Under the pieces are notes generated by a model, which was not told where the DNA came from, searched no databases, and saw only the letters and a list, made by a program, of their open reading frames with translations. Shown one piece after another: positions 22,701 to 33,732 of a DNA stretch of 64,000 nt. The DNA is from Ridgeia piscesae. Its lineage: Eukaryota > Annelida > Polychaeta > Sabellida > Siboglinidae. The stretch lies in assembly GCA_025642075.2 (NCBI GenBank), contig JAODUO010001344.1, forward strand, positions 53,501-117,500. Direction: 5' to 3'. Each line of letters starts with the position of its first letter. Positions within the stretch are counted from its first letter, which is position 1. A program made the translations under genes and the position numbers.

Positions 22701-25700
22701 TCCCACACATGTATAGATGCATAACCCATTGCGTACACACAGATCTCGTGACCTTTTATGAACTGTGAATCGTAATAGCCTGTGAAATCGCCAATTTTGA
22801 GTATATCTCCTACCACGTAAGATTAGAGCATCAGACCAATACCACAAGCTACAACCTGAAAAACGTCCTTAGCTACTCTCAGTTGGCTAAATTTCCAAAC
22901 ATGCATAGAAGGGTTCCCGACAGTTATCCCGTCTCGCCGCACTCACCTGGGGGTAACCCATTGCCGCACCCATCATCATGCCAGGGTCTGCCATGCCCAT
23001 GGGACCCATCATAGGTGGCCATGGACCCATTGGTGCCATGTGCCCCATGGACATGTTGCCCATGGCCATGTTGTTGCCAGGTGGAGGTGGTGGTGACTCC
23101 AGCTCTACAAATGTTTACGGGTGTATAAATTGTACACTAATGATGTATGGTACATACTTGACATGTGTGTAGTAATGCTATCACTAAAAACAATTTATTT
23201 ACCAGTGGCCAAGTACTTATTTTGAGGGTTCATTCAAGTTATTGTCAAGTCTGGCCTGAATAAAATCAAGCTGTTGATTTCTGACTAAGATATGTACATA
23301 ATTAGCCATTACTTTATGCTATGTTGCAATGCATGTCCTTGTCAAGTCTTGAAAACACTTATTATCAAATTGCTTTGCTTGTAAACATTATATTAAACTA
23401 TAAAAGTCCCCCTTGTCGTCAACTGTGGTAACACTCACACAAGTTTTAACAAGATATGTTTAGCATTTAGCAGTTTTTGCTGTGCATAATATGAAAAATA
23501 CAGATGCTCTCTGTATATTCTCCACATTTGTGACAAAAGCAAATATGTACAATGAGTTGGTTTACCTTTTGTCGGCACGCAGTCAAGATTGTCATTTGCG
23601 TGCACCATCACAGATTTCATTTTACCCGCGTTGAAGTGCAACGGCTGGTTATTGGATGCCGGGTCCAAACCCCCGGATGACATTGGTCCTAGTGGTGCTG
23701 GGGGTGGCGGCATTGGTCCAATACCTACAGGTAACAATGCATCAAGAAATTGTTATATTTCAATAAGTTGAACAATTAAACCATACACTATTACCGGTAC
23801 TAATAAAATAATAACTCCAAAGAGGCTATGTGGTGTAATTCTGTATGAAAAATTTTATTATTAAAGAAAGTTTCTTCTTGCAGACTTTATATATTTAAAT
23901 AAGAATTTTTGCATTTGGAGAGTGCTATGCGCTGTTTACATAAATAGTTGTTGGCACATACAATACATATCTATATATTTTATAGTTCCGTTCTGAGTAC
24001 ATTTTTTGCATAATCTTTATACCCCAGTGAATTCACTGAGGTCACAAAAATATTGTGTATTAGCACATTTTGATGATCAAACATTTTTAAATTGCACTCC
24101 CGACTGTTGCTTCGTCCCCACTTGGGGTATGAGTGATAACTCCATGATTCGTGTCGATAATTATATCAGTTTTATTACTTAAGCATACATGATACTGTGT
24201 AGTAGATGCATGTATGGTTGTTCTATGGCTATCTCAGCTACTCACTAATTAGGCGTCAGAGATGGAGTGATTACAATACAAATGTACTTGAGTACGATTA
24301 CTTTGAACATGCATGAGTACGAATACAAGTCTTAGTACTCAGATAAAAAAATGTACTTGAGTACGATTACTTTGAACATGCATGAGTACGAATACAAGAC
24401 TTAGTACTCAGTAAACAAATGTATTTACTTGAGTACGATTACTTTGAACATGCATGAGTACGAGTACAAGACTTAGTACTCAGTAAACAAATGTACTTAC
24501 TTGAGTACGATTACTTTGAACATGCATGAGTACGAGTACAAGACTTAGTACTCAGTAAACAAATGTACTCGAGTACGATTTCTTTGAACATGCCTGAGTA
24601 GGAGTACAAGTACTCAGAAATAAAATGTACTTGAGTACAATTACTTTAGAATGTACTCGAGTACGAGTACAATTACTTTAGAATTATGATTACTTTAATG
24701 AATATACTGCTTCTAACATAAAGGTGACTTTCCAAGAATCCCTAAGTGTCATTTTGTTTCTGTTGCTGTGTCACTATCTAGTGTTCTAACTGATTACTGC
24801 TATCCGCTATCCAAGTATTATTATTATTAATAATCAGATGCCTTTCTCGGGTACTGAATGAATCATTTAATGCTGCATTAATAATGAAATTTATGGTTTC
24901 TGAATCAAACACAAATATGATGCATTTAAGAATTTCAAATGTCTCCCTTTTATTTTAAATGTCAAATACACATGACCAAATACATTACAATAACATTTCA
25001 AATCCAGGGGGTCATATTCAAAAGAGTATCCAATTCCAATACGTGGTATATAGATAGGACAAACACAGAATAGTTGTGGATTTAGACAGGTTTACACTTT
25101 GCAGTTAATTTAGCAGCTAATTGCCCAGACCCAGTCAGGATTCTGGACATAGGAACCATGACCAGTCATTCACACCATACTGACACAGCAAACAGTACAG
25201 GTGGGGCTGTGGCATGGCTTCTAAAATTACAAAGCAAGATGTTAGAGGATGCTTATCTCCTGCAGTGCTTCCCAGAGACTCACAATATAACATTGTCCTA
25301 CCAGTACTACAGTAAGCAGGAGGGTCAGGAGATGTCGCTTCTCTAGTGAAGGTATTAATTAGGGAATCTGACTGAATATTTATTTAACTGAAATGTTCAA
25401 CAGTAGTAGAAATTAATAGTATATAATTTATTAAATTACTTCTAATATTGCCATTTTTATCTGTCTAATATATTTGCTTGCAATGTTCATAAAAAAAAAT
25501 TAATCATGATAAGTAATCGTGAGTACGATTACTTTGGTAATGTACTAAAGTATAATTACGATTACTTTCCTTTGTACTCGAGTGTGATTACTCAAAAAGT
25601 ACTCGTAGTAGTTGGGTTATTCCCATTATACATTAGGAGTAGAGGCTACTATGCTAAGCAGTGTGCACCAACACTACACAGACCAACAAGGGTCGGTCGA

Positions 25701-26260
25701 GATCTGTCCTGCTGCACAGTGGTGTGAACTTACATTATTATTGTAAATATACGTCAGCTGATGTGAAACAGAATTAACGAAGCTTAGAATTAATGCACTG
25801 ACGATGAGGTAACATAAGGAATTAAACTTATATAAGTCATAATTTAAAAAAAAACTATGGGCAGGGCCTTGCCAAGCCCAAGGCCTAGGGCGCTAGCTAG
25901 GCCACGTAGTCCTAGAATACTTTATTCTAGAAACTTGCAGAAACGAGAACATCGGTCTGGATTCTACACAACTGCCCGGTTGTTTCACCACACGCAGGTG
26001 TAAACCGGTTAGTTTGGATCACTTGCGCTCATGAAGGATGAATCTGCACCTGGACGTGTGACATCGAGAGAGAGTATACTCACTAGTCACTACTCAACCA
26101 CAGCAAAGAATGAGGTAACGCTAGATGTCGAGTTCGATGCCCACATTTTAAGTTAGTAAAATAGTGCATTTTATGTTCAGCATAAATTATAATTTCCTAA
26201 TCGTAATCAGTAACACAAACCTCCAACTGGTCCGCCCATATACCCGTAAGGATTTGACAT
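10733..26260 (-). CDS. ENOX1/2: Ecto-NOX disulfide-thiol exchanger (ENOX1/2 homologue), 14 coding exons
   Basis: Cell-surface hydroquinone/NADH oxidase with protein disulfide-thiol interchange activity in the vertebrate family. CDS exons in transcript order: 26260-26221, 23724-23566, 23104-22947, 22524-22416, 21753-21550, 21074-20841, 20373-20161, 17406-17300, 15241-15109, 14327-14131, 12522-12469, 12091-12038, 11712-11559, 10959-10733. They sum to 2043 nt, 680 aa plus stop, against about 610-643 aa in human. Seen: Met/Gly/Pro-rich N-terminal half (residues ~85-125); RRM at ~170-245 with IFVGGL (RNP2) and KNFAHIRF (RNP1); GRLHVDYAQARDDLYEWEC; KQKAWDHFTKAQRKN; acidic MDMSDSED and KKKKK; coiled coil; and the C-terminal FLHVHPFGASIDYICSYL domain. 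The EEMTE motif described for ENOX2 is absent. The start is MSNPYGYMGGP; a 5' UTR acceptor lies at 26322-26323. Confidence 0.95.
11335..11556 (-). repeat. Polypurine/polypyrimidine tract in ENOX intron
   Basis: GA-rich on the + strand (AGGGAGGGATGGACAGAGAC and similar), so C/T-rich in the transcript, starting just after the donor of exon 11712-11559. Low complexity; no gene. Such tracts can form triplexes, but nothing here shows function. Confidence 0.8.
12038..12522 (-). other. Tandemly duplicated 18-codon coiled-coil exon in ENOX
   Basis: Exons 12522-12469 and 12091-12038 are each exactly 54 nt, phase 0 on both sides. They encode QLISAKRDAKLAEEHLQK and QLVSAKRDAKLSEENFQK. Both have an identical TTTGCAG-type acceptor and GTAAGAC donor. 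The flanking exons end MQQ and begin AKED, so including either, both or neither keeps frame. It may be a mutually exclusive pair or a doubled coiled coil. Confidence 0.93.
12695..14175 (-). repeat. 68-bp minisatellite derived from an ENOX exon/5' splice site
   Basis: About 21 units of exactly 68 bases; GTGCCCTAGA recurs at 12743, 12811, 12879 and on. Read on the minus strand, each unit contains GACAAACAGAT, TCAAGCAGGCACTGCAGGGC and ATGC, which is the 3' end of the coding exon 14327-14131 (DKQITALKQALQGMQQ). In most units the reading frame is broken and the donor CAG/GTACGT is replaced by ATCTAGGG. The unit next to the real exon (14033-14100) still has an intact CAGCAG/GTACGC donor. The array lies wholly downstream of the genuine donor, in the intron. 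Confidence 0.93.
14930..15012 (-). mobile_element. Retroelement 3'-end remnant
   Basis: The reverse strand reads ATCCATTCTGTGGATGGACA then ATAAAGTTATTATTATAG, the typical 3' terminus of LINE or LINE-mobilised elements, with a short ATT-rich tail. There is no coding part left. It lies in the ENOX intron between exons 15241-15109 and 14327-14131; the rest of that intron (14328-14929) is plain. Confidence 0.45.
15340..15742. mobile_element. hAT-like non-autonomous element (MITE), ~403 bp
   Basis: The left end CAGGTTGGGTCAAACATTTG and the reverse complement of the right end CAGGGTTTGGGTTGAAACAA align as imperfect terminal inverted repeats. The 8-base flanks AGTCACTT (15332-15339) and ATTTACTT (15743-15750) match at 6 of 8 positions, like an aged hAT 8-bp target duplication. 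Subterminal AGTACTTTAGTAC-type palindromes fit the same superfamily. It sits in the ENOX intron 15242-17299, which otherwise holds the palindrome at 16224-16320 and no gene. Confidence 0.6.
16224..16320. repeat. Inverted repeat in ENOX intron
   Basis: CATGGATACGGGA at 16224-16236 pairs with TCCCGTATCCATG at 16308-16320, giving a 97-base fold-back. No target duplication was recognised. It may be a small MITE remnant. Confidence 0.5.
17407..20160. other. Long ENOX intron, no gene seen
   Basis: Intron between exons 20373-20161 and 17406-17300. It is AT-rich, with short local duplications of ATTTATTTATAAATC around 17585-17710. Open frames here are short and unlike known proteins. Confidence 0.6.
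20699..20867 (-). repeat. 98-bp-offset duplication of an ENOX exon end and donor
   Basis: The minus-strand 3' end of exon 21074-20841 (coding LLENLK, then GTCAGT) is repeated 98 bases further into the intron. Blocks CCGTCCTGCTCGAGAACCTC and CAAAG/GTCAGTA occur at both places, followed in both by matching intron sequence (GCACTT, TGACACC, AATGTTGCAGTC). The intronic copy starts inside the codon string, so it holds a functional-looking donor with no acceptor of its own. Confidence 0.88.
24257..25632. mobile_element. hAT-like element with subterminal repeats, ~1.38 kb
   Basis: It begins CAGAGATGGAGTGATTAC and is flanked by near-identical 8-base direct repeats, TTAGGCGT (24249-24256) and TTAGGAGT (25633-25640). 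The left 400 bases hold about six units of 62-72 bases built on TTGAGTACGATTACTTTGAA and CATGCATGAGTACG; related motifs return at 25510-25605. The right terminus matches the left only loosely. No transposase is recognisable, and a 62-codon frame at 25158-25346 resembles nothing known. It lies in ENOX intron 1. Confidence 0.55.
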
Positions 26261-26321
26261 TTTAGCGTTTGTGTGGTGACTTTGACGATAAAACAGATCT
26301 CATCAAGAGACTCCACAGGAT

Positions 26322-27597
26322 CTATAAAAATGGAATACGAAATATTCAACATTAGTTTCGTAATCATGTTTATATTACTTTATATTAATTAATATAAAAT
26401 TAAGTTTAAAATTAAATATATTACAAAATATGCATATATGGTAACAAGAACTGACTTCTAGTCATGAAAAACAAAAATATTATACTAAACTAATGTATGG
26501 AATAGCAGACGACGTTGATGCAGACGAAGGGGAGTGCCGACACGAAAATCAACATGATAGAACCAAAAAGTCTGTATTCTGTGTATTATGTCGCTTAAAT
26601 GTACGACCATTTCTGGTAGAGTTCCAAAACACAACATTAATTTACAACTGATTCGCCGATGGGAATTGATGTGAAACATCGTGCCAATAAGTGTCAATAA
26701 TGTCAAGACACAACGTCAAGACTTGTCAACACAAAATAATGACAACCAATCAATCCAATGGAAATTGAAGGATCCAGTGTCGTTCATTACATTGACACGT
26801 GTACACATTGGAAACAAATCCAATAAAATTTATTTAAAAAATTATAACTGAAATTGTGATGCAGCTGTCAAACTTATCTGTCTTTGTGCACAAAACAATG
26901 GTATGTTATTGAGATCTCAAATAAAAAAGGCTTAACATCCACTTAAAATAGTTAAGCTTAAGGCTTAAGCCATGGCATTGTCATTGACACTGTCATTGTC
27001 AATCATTGTCTATCAAGATTAAGTTAGCAGTGAGTAGTAATTAATGATGTCCCTGTCTAAAATGTCAGCAGAAACCAGACAAGCGTCGCTGACACAAATG
27101 CAGAGAGACATCGATAGTGTAATGGTTGGCACATCTGCTTAGTCTAGCTATAGTAGGTAGAGCCACCGGCCCTGGTTTAATACCTGGTCAGGGCAAGCAT
27201 GTTATATTTTGTGTAAAAATCTGGCTATCAACATTGCCATTGGTCGTTGGGATTATGTATCCCTCATGAATTGGAGAATCACATTAATGTCAGTCTAGTC
27301 TCAATTTGGGATGTAAAAGAACCACTGAGGATAACAATTAAGCACCCTAGCTGGCTGTGATCACCCTCAGTGGCAGAATAGAAAGTATTACTATAATTCA
27401 ATGAGTAACATCAGAACATGTAACCATAATATGTACAGACTAGTCAGTTAATAGAACCCTGCCAAGTGGTAGAAACAATTAGAACTAGATATTAGATAAA
27501 AAGGTTTAACATCCTCTTAAAAATAGTTAGCATGATAGTTGTAATTGTATCACTGCCACCAGTGTTGGCAGAGACCAGACAGGAGTTGCTGACACTG
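26322..27597. other. Divergent ENOX/MPI interval
   Basis: Upstream region shared by the head-to-head ENOX and MPI genes. CCAAT boxes occur at 26746-26750 and 26755-26759. Any noncoding first exon of ENOX should lie here, because an acceptor precedes its first coding exon, but I cannot place it. The right half is occupied by SINE-like repeat sequence. Confidence 0.5.
27100..27400 (+). mobile_element. tRNA-derived SINE-like element
   Basis: GATAGTGTAATGGTTGGCAC resembles a tRNA 5' region with an A box, and GGCCCTGGTTTAATACCTGG followed by TCAGGGC resembles a T arm with B box GGTTTAATACC (consensus GGTTCRANTCC). The D and anticodon arms no longer fold as a functional tRNA. Sequence before it (26925-27100) is repeated in diverged form at 27495-27605 (TTAACATCC, TTAAAA, CAGAGACCAGACAGG, GCTGACACTGATGCAG). 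Confidence 0.5.
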
Positions 27598-27604
27598 ATG
27601 CAGT
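27598..27604 (+). CDS. MPI: Candidate first coding exon of MPI (ATG CAG T)
   Basis: MPI exon 27867 begins in a phase that needs one base from an upstream exon. ATGCAGT followed by a strong donor GTGAGT at 27605 would give MQF joined to [14 protein letters not shown], the right length and register for the family N terminus. However, this seven-base exon lies in a segment repeated at about 27060-27115, so it may be chance. Confidence 0.3.
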
Positions 27605-27866
27605 GTGAGTACGACTGTCAATTAACAAGTCGAAAAGTCTAATTTTGCCAAGCTCAAGCTACGCTGATTAACATTTCACTTGATGTACGTAGCTTTTAAC
27701 CATTTATTGATTTATAGACAAAAGTTAGTTAGCTAAATAGGATCATTGCACGCATCATTTCAAGAATACTTAGTGTCATAGCTGTCAGAAAAGATTACAT
27801 GTTTTTTGCACTACCATAGCAATTTTTGCTGCAGAAATCCTTAATGTTGTTACTGTGTTCATACAG

Positions 27867-30795
27867 TTGTCCCGCTTGAATGTGCAATTCAGACCTATGC
27901 ATGGGGCAAAGTGGGCAAAAAGAGCAAAGTGGCACAACTTGCCAAGGGAAGTAACCCTAACTTCAGTATCAATGACGAGCTAACATATGCAGAGGTGAGT
28001 GATACAAAAATTGTAGTTCAGTCGGCTACAGCATGCGTTGATTTATGAAAGTGTATTGTAGAATCTACGAACTGAATCCTATTTTGGATTTTTGTCATAA
28101 TCATCCATGGTGAGTTCTGTCTGGCCCTCTGAACAGGTGTGAATTAAGAAGACACATTGGTTCAGTTTATATTTATTTCCAGTCAACTTTGAAAATGGGT
28201 GTCACACATGTCTGCCACAACATTTTGGACTACCTGGCAGAACTTTTATCCTGCATAAAGGCCTAGACTGGATACAATTGTGTGTAAGATTAAGAACGTA
28301 CTTTACTGTCCTTTAATCAACATTGGGTGCACATTCTCATCCTTTGACTGTGCATATGAACATTAATAATTTTTTTAAATAATTGTTACACTTTTATAGC
28401 ACCTATATACTTGAAAATTCAAGCTTAGAGGCAAACACTCTGCTTGCAGCTATGGATGGGAACACACCCAAAGGCTCCTTCGATCCACAAGGCAAGGAAC
28501 ATACCATTGTCTGACTGGTTGAAGGCGTATCCAGAATTCCTTGGTGAGAAAATTACGAAAAGATTTCCTGGAGAGGGAGAGCTGCCCTTCTTGTTCAAAG
28601 TGCTGTCCGTTGGTCAGTCATTGTCTATTCAGGCCCACCCAGACAAGGTAGGTGTTTACTGTAGCTTAGAGTGCTTTAGATTATGGTTGTATTGTCATGT
28701 TTCAGTTTGATTTAGCTCCACATATCTGATAATATTGTTCAGTGCCAATTATATAAAGTCACATAATTAATTATTATATAACATGCAAATTTGCAGTTAA
28801 GAAAAACATTATGTTAGAAAAATGCAACTACACCCCGTGTACTAAGTGGTCGATCATAATGGTCACCATTTTCAGAAGCGTACAGAGGTTAAGAGTACGC
28901 TTTTTCTGGACCCTCTTCCCCCTCCCCAAAGAATACACTCAAATGTTGATTGTTATGTCTAATATGTACCAACAATAGCAAGTAGGCTACAACAATTTGT
29001 TAAGCATATGGTAGCCTCCAATCCCTAGCATATGGTTTGTACGCTTTAGAAAATGTTGACAGTTATGAACTACCCCTGTTCTACACATGTTCTGGTGTGC
29101 AGTGGAACCTCGTTAATAAGATCACCACAGGGATCATGCACCAGTAGCCCAAATAGTGAGGTAATCATATTAGCTGGATCAGTTTCATTTACTTGACTAA
29201 ACAAAAATCTAACATAGTTTTGGACTTTCCTCAGTAATCGATTTATACGAAATAAAATACCCACACTCTGACAGTGTCTGTAAGTTAGATTTATTTCCCA
29301 TGCAGGAACTTGCTGAGAAGCTGCACAAAGAAAAGCCTGACCTTTATCCAGATGCAAATCACAAGCCTGAGATCGCGATTGCACTGACAGGCTTTGAAGC
29401 TCTCTGTGGCTTCAAGCCCTATAATGAAATTGCGGAGTCTCTAACACGTATGTTGTTCAGACAGTTTTTGTAAGTAAAGTGTGCATCAGTTTCTGATTTG
29501 AAAAGAATGCAAGAATTCAATATGGAGGTTGGCATAAAAGCAAACCAAAGAATGATGAAGATGACATAAAATGCTAAATATGGATGAATTAATGCATTCA
29601 TTGAAAGATTTAATGTAGTTGCACTACATTTTGATGGGAAATTAAGTAACATTCTGACTGTTATTGTATGCGATTGTAATGCTTTTCAAGCAGGGATTTT
29701 TTAATTTTCACCAAAAAGATGTATGTAACAGACCTATCTATTGGTGCTTGTTGTCGCCAGAGATACCAGAACTCCAGGCTGTGGTGGGCAGTGAATTAGC
29801 GGACAAGTTTAAGGATGATGCTGCAGAAGCCGCGTCCTCACCCAATCTCTTGGCTGTCAATCTAAAGATGGCCTTCACAGCACTCATGACGTGTGACGTC
29901 ACAGCCCTACATATACAGCTGAAGAACCTCGTACAAAGAGCAACCACAGGTAACAACAGCAAAGTTTGTCAGTAATTATTGTAGGATAAATATCAGCATG
30001 TAAACTGTTTCTGGATTCAGTTATATTCACGTTTGAATGTTGTGCCATTTCTGACCTGAATCCTTGTGTTAGCTCAATGGAGCTTTTGACATCTTTATAA
30101 TGTTATCATCAGCATTGTGATGTACATCTAAGACTATTGTTTCTGTTCATATATGTTCAAACGGCAGTGTGTGAATTTTGAAATATGTCATATTTTCAGA
30201 TAGCTGATAATTTAGTTATTCGTAGATGTTCAAATATACTGCCATTACAGTAGATGTGGTCACTCATTTTTAGATAATGCAGTTTTGACTGTCATGCTGT
30301 AGTTGGTAGTCCAAAACTCTGTGAAAATATCTGTGTAGTAATAGTAACATAATGCTTCTATAGTGCCTATGTCATTCAAAATTCAAGCTCAGAGGCGCAA
30401 CAAATAAAATCTTTATGTTTAATCATAAATGAGGACAGGCAAGAGTTGTCACTGGAGCAAGGGACCAAAGGAAGTTTAGGGTGGAAATGCCATTTAAAAA
30501 GGCGTTTCAAAGTTTTTACGAAAGGTAGCTATAGTTTCAGTTGATTTAATTGTAATAGGCGATTCCAGATTTGTTTGCATAGCTACGTAGAAAGCACATC
30601 TGTGAATATATGCATGTAGTAGTAAAAGTAGTAGTAAAAGCTATTTCCTGATGGTAACCAGTCACATGATATGTCGTAATTCTCAATGGGCCATCACCAC
30701 CCAACATCCTTACATACATACATGCGACATATATATATATATATATTTATATATAAGAATTTTTTTATTAACCTAATTAAAAAAATACATGTAAT

Positions 30796-30827
<32 letters not shown>

Positions 30828-33397
30828 TAACTTTTTTAATAAATGACATTCATAAAACATTATTTAAAATAGTAGTAAATTTTATTAATAAAACAAATTG
30901 ATGTTGTGTTCCCAGGTAAGCACTCGGCTGGGAATCTCCAGTCAGAACTATTGATTCGACTCAACAGTCAGTTCCCGGGGGACGTCGGTTGCTTTGCCAT
31001 CTACTTCCTCAACCACATCACGCTGTCACCTGGCGAGGCGATCTTCCTCGATGCCGGCCTGCCTCATGCTTACCTGTCTGGAGGTAGGTTTGTGTGCAGA
31101 TCTTATCTGAGTGTTGTTACACTCATTTCTGGGCATTGTAAGTGTCGTAGGCCAGACAATGGAAGATCCTCAGTTGTGGACCATTTCACTAATATAAAAA
31201 GCTCTTAAAGGAAAATTCATCCTAAACAAAATCCTTTGTTTATGATTAAATATTTTTTTTTTCAAACGCAAATATTCACTGCCATATTACAGATGACACC
31301 ATTTCCATTAGACTCCAGTTACAATGTCCAGTTGACATGTCATGGTGTTGACAGTTTTCAGGTATGCAAGATCACTGTAAAGATAACTCATTTTAAAGTG
31401 CAAAATCTTAACAACATTAGTGAAATTGTCCCCTGGTCTCTTTCTGTGTTCATTCACTTCTTGCAACAACTGGCGGTGTATTTAAATATAAACAAAAGCA
31501 GTTATTTAGAGTTCTTTACTTTTTCAGTGGATAAATTAAATTGAGAAACACTCGCCAGAGGGTAACATTGTGTTCGACATGTTGTTGTCTCTGTGTAATG
31601 ACAACGACACAAATTCAATGGTTCATGAGGATCAGTCTAAAATCAGACTACTGTATTAGTGACAATAGCTGCCCTTGATTTTTCCCAGTGAATGAGGTAA
31701 GCTAAATGACTGCCTGTAATAATAATCTTAGCATGATCTTTACACACATTCCGTGTACTGGTGTTGCAAAGGCTCCTCTGCTGCCAGGTATGTGTATACG
31801 CTACATAAAATGTCTTTGAATGCAGTGATACGGTTTCTTGGTTCCTGTTACTTAGTAAATTATTTACCTCTCAAGAAACTTTTTTGTTTTCTCCATAAAT
31901 TTTTGCTGTCTCTCACAGCCTTCTTCCGTAAACTGAATGTCATGCTCCAGCTTGTGTCACGTGATGTAGGTCATGTGACACGACTGTGAAATTCAGTCCG
32001 CTGAAGAAGGTTGTGAGACAGCGGAAATATACAGAGAATTCAAAGTTTCTTGAGAGGAGGTAAATAATTCACATAAAATGCTCTCGTTATTTTGTCTGCT
32101 GTACAACGCAATTTCAACCGAGGTGATTTCTGTCCTGTAGATTGCATAGAGTGCATGGCGTGTTCAGACAACGTGGTGCGGGCTGGTTTGACCCCAAAGT
32201 TCAAGGACATCCCATTGCTTTGCTCCATGCTCAAGTACGAGTGTAAGACCAGTCGAACCCTCTTATTCCCGGGCGTCAAAGACCCAAACGATGCCATGAG
32301 AATCACGTTCAACCCGCCAGTGCCTGAGTTCTCTGTCGACAGAATAAAGGTCAGTGTTGCATGATGGGTGAAGCAGTTACAAGTGCAAACACGTCAGTGG
32401 TTCTCTCGCCTGTGTAACATAGCCACCTTGTAAAAGGTACAGTAGTCGAATATTGAAAACAAAAAAGGCAGTTCAAATAATAACATTGAACAGGTACAAT
32501 TCACATACAGAACCACTTTTTTTAAAAACTTCAAATATTGAAAATAGATGATCAATTAAAATTGCAAGAACTTAAATTTTTCTATAAATATAGGCATGGT
32601 AATTTGCCAGTTTACTTATTAAATTAGAATGTTATCCCCAATTATAATATATATGGTCATGATACCCGCAAAGCATCTATGACAAAAATTTACTCACGGT
32701 TTACGTAGGTTTGTGTATTACTTAAATAATATTCTCTTACAAAAAATATCAAAACATATGTACGATATCTGATTGTTACATATGTCAGTAAAATACACAA
32801 AGTCATAGAATTTTAATATAGATCCAAAGAAATGTTTTATGTATTTTTTGATTATTACTAAGTTATTTCTAGTTACTTATACTACACAGAAGCATGTTAG
32901 GGCAGTTGTCTTCAGGCTAATGTGATGACTAAACAATAACAAAGATGTCGCTGAGTTGACACTGTGAAAACATGTCATGGTTGTCATACACAATGTTATT
33001 GCGCAAAACAGTGTTTCACAAATCCTTGTTTCATTAAAACTGATTAAATGTGTCGTGTTTAACTGTAATTTATTTACATAGCTAATTTTATCCTTATATA
33101 TTTTTAGTTTGATCCTCAATGTATTTTTGCGCCTCTGAATGGACTATATTACAGGTGTCAGGCAGTGCCAGGTTCTACACACTCAAGGCCCTGGACAGTG
33201 GCAGTATTCTCATCTTCATCGAAGGCAATGGCACACTCGATATACCGGCACTTGAAACCAAGTGCGACATATGGACCGGCCTTGTCGTGTACGTATCTGC
33301 CTTCCATGAGGTCAACATGTCGACCTACCCCCGCAGTGTGGGGGCGGCAGCGGCCCCTCGGGACCTTGTCATGTTTAGGGCTTACTGCAGCCTCTGA
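27867..33397 (+). CDS. MPI: Mannose-6-phosphate isomerase, type I (7 exons, first exon unresolved)
   Basis: Zinc enzyme interconverting fructose-6-phosphate and mannose-6-phosphate, supplying mannose for glycosylation in the cytosol. Exons: 27867-27994, 28450-28647, 29306-29447, 29761-29949, 30916-31083, 32141-32349, 33155-33397; 1277 nt, all in phase, about 425 aa plus a few N-terminal residues, like human MPI. Seen: [10 protein letters not shown] at the start; the zinc ligands Gln and His in SIQAHPDK, Glu in the type I signature YPDANHKPE, and His in LPHAYLSG; then [20 protein letters not shown] with the conserved substrate-binding Arg. The C-terminal cupin ends FRAYCSL. No defects were found. 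The first exon is not certain (see 27598). Confidence 0.96.
30355..30605 (+). mobile_element. Interspersed repeat family B, copy in MPI intron
   Basis: CTATAGTGCCTATGTCATTC and AATTCAAGCTCAGAGGCGCA, then GGACAGGCAAGAGTTGTCAC and TTAGGGTGGAAATGCCATTT, align with 49062-49310 over about 250 bases. A truncated piece (TATAGCACC, AATTCAAGCTTAGAGGC) is at 28395-28440, and a related internal segment is at about 58785-58990. The 5' TATAGYGCCTAT and GCTCAGAGGCGC blocks recall the widespread invertebrate and fish repeats with paired GCGCC ends. Confidence 0.65.
30729..30824 (+). repeat. AT-rich microsatellites upstream of an MPI exon
   Basis: Two (AT)n tracts (about 30729-30752 and 30799-30824) separated by TTTTTTTATTAACC-type sequence, ending about 90 bases before the MPI exon at 30916. 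Confidence 0.85.
31201..31434 (+). mobile_element. Interspersed repeat family A, copy 2
   Basis: Second copy of the family described at 1136-1366, in the MPI intron 31084-32140, same strand as MPI. It retains CTCTTAAAGGAAAATTCATC, CACTGCCATATTAC, CATGGTGTTGACAGTTTTCA, AAGATCACTGTAAAGATAA and the TTAGTGAAATTGTCC end. Confidence 0.75.
31858..32069. mobile_element. Fold-back MITE, 212 bp
   Basis: The left arm AATTATTTACCTCTCAAGAA and the right-arm complement AATTATTTACCTCCTCTCAA match over about 25 bases with a 3-base indel. Inner arms CTGTCTCTCACAGCCTTCTT and the complement of GAAGAAGGTTGTGAGACAGC also pair, so nearly the whole element folds as one hairpin. It ends 71 bases before the MPI exon at 32141. 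No transposase. Confidence 0.75.
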
Positions 33398-33732
33398 GTT
33401 ATCAACGTACGGACCAAATACTACCAGATTATTGGTGGATACAGTCGGTTCAGAGATGTCAGTAAATTGTAATTTCTTTTGAACACAGCAATTTATGGGT
33501 GGTTTTCTCTTTTTCACACACCACATGTATGTGGTGTGGTTCTTGTGAATTTTAGAAACGCAACACTAAGGATTTGATACTGTGCTACCAGGGTATAATA
33601 TAAAACTTTCCTTTCTGCAGTTGCCATAATTCAGCTCTTGATAAAAGCAACCAACCATTGTCAAAACATGAAATGAGTGAACTCCACAGTTGTCTTTAGG
33701 AGAAATTAAAATTTGTTCTCCTAACTAGATGG

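Noticed and set aside
27110..27200. Functional tRNA gene
   Set aside because: The B-box-like arm is present, but the acceptor and anticodon stems do not pair; a tRNA-derived SINE fits better.
29100..29300. CAGTGGAACCTCG here and CAGTAGAATACC at 51606, resembling pogo/Tigger transposon ends
   Set aside because: Only one end of each could be seen, with no matching inverted terminus or clear TA duplication.
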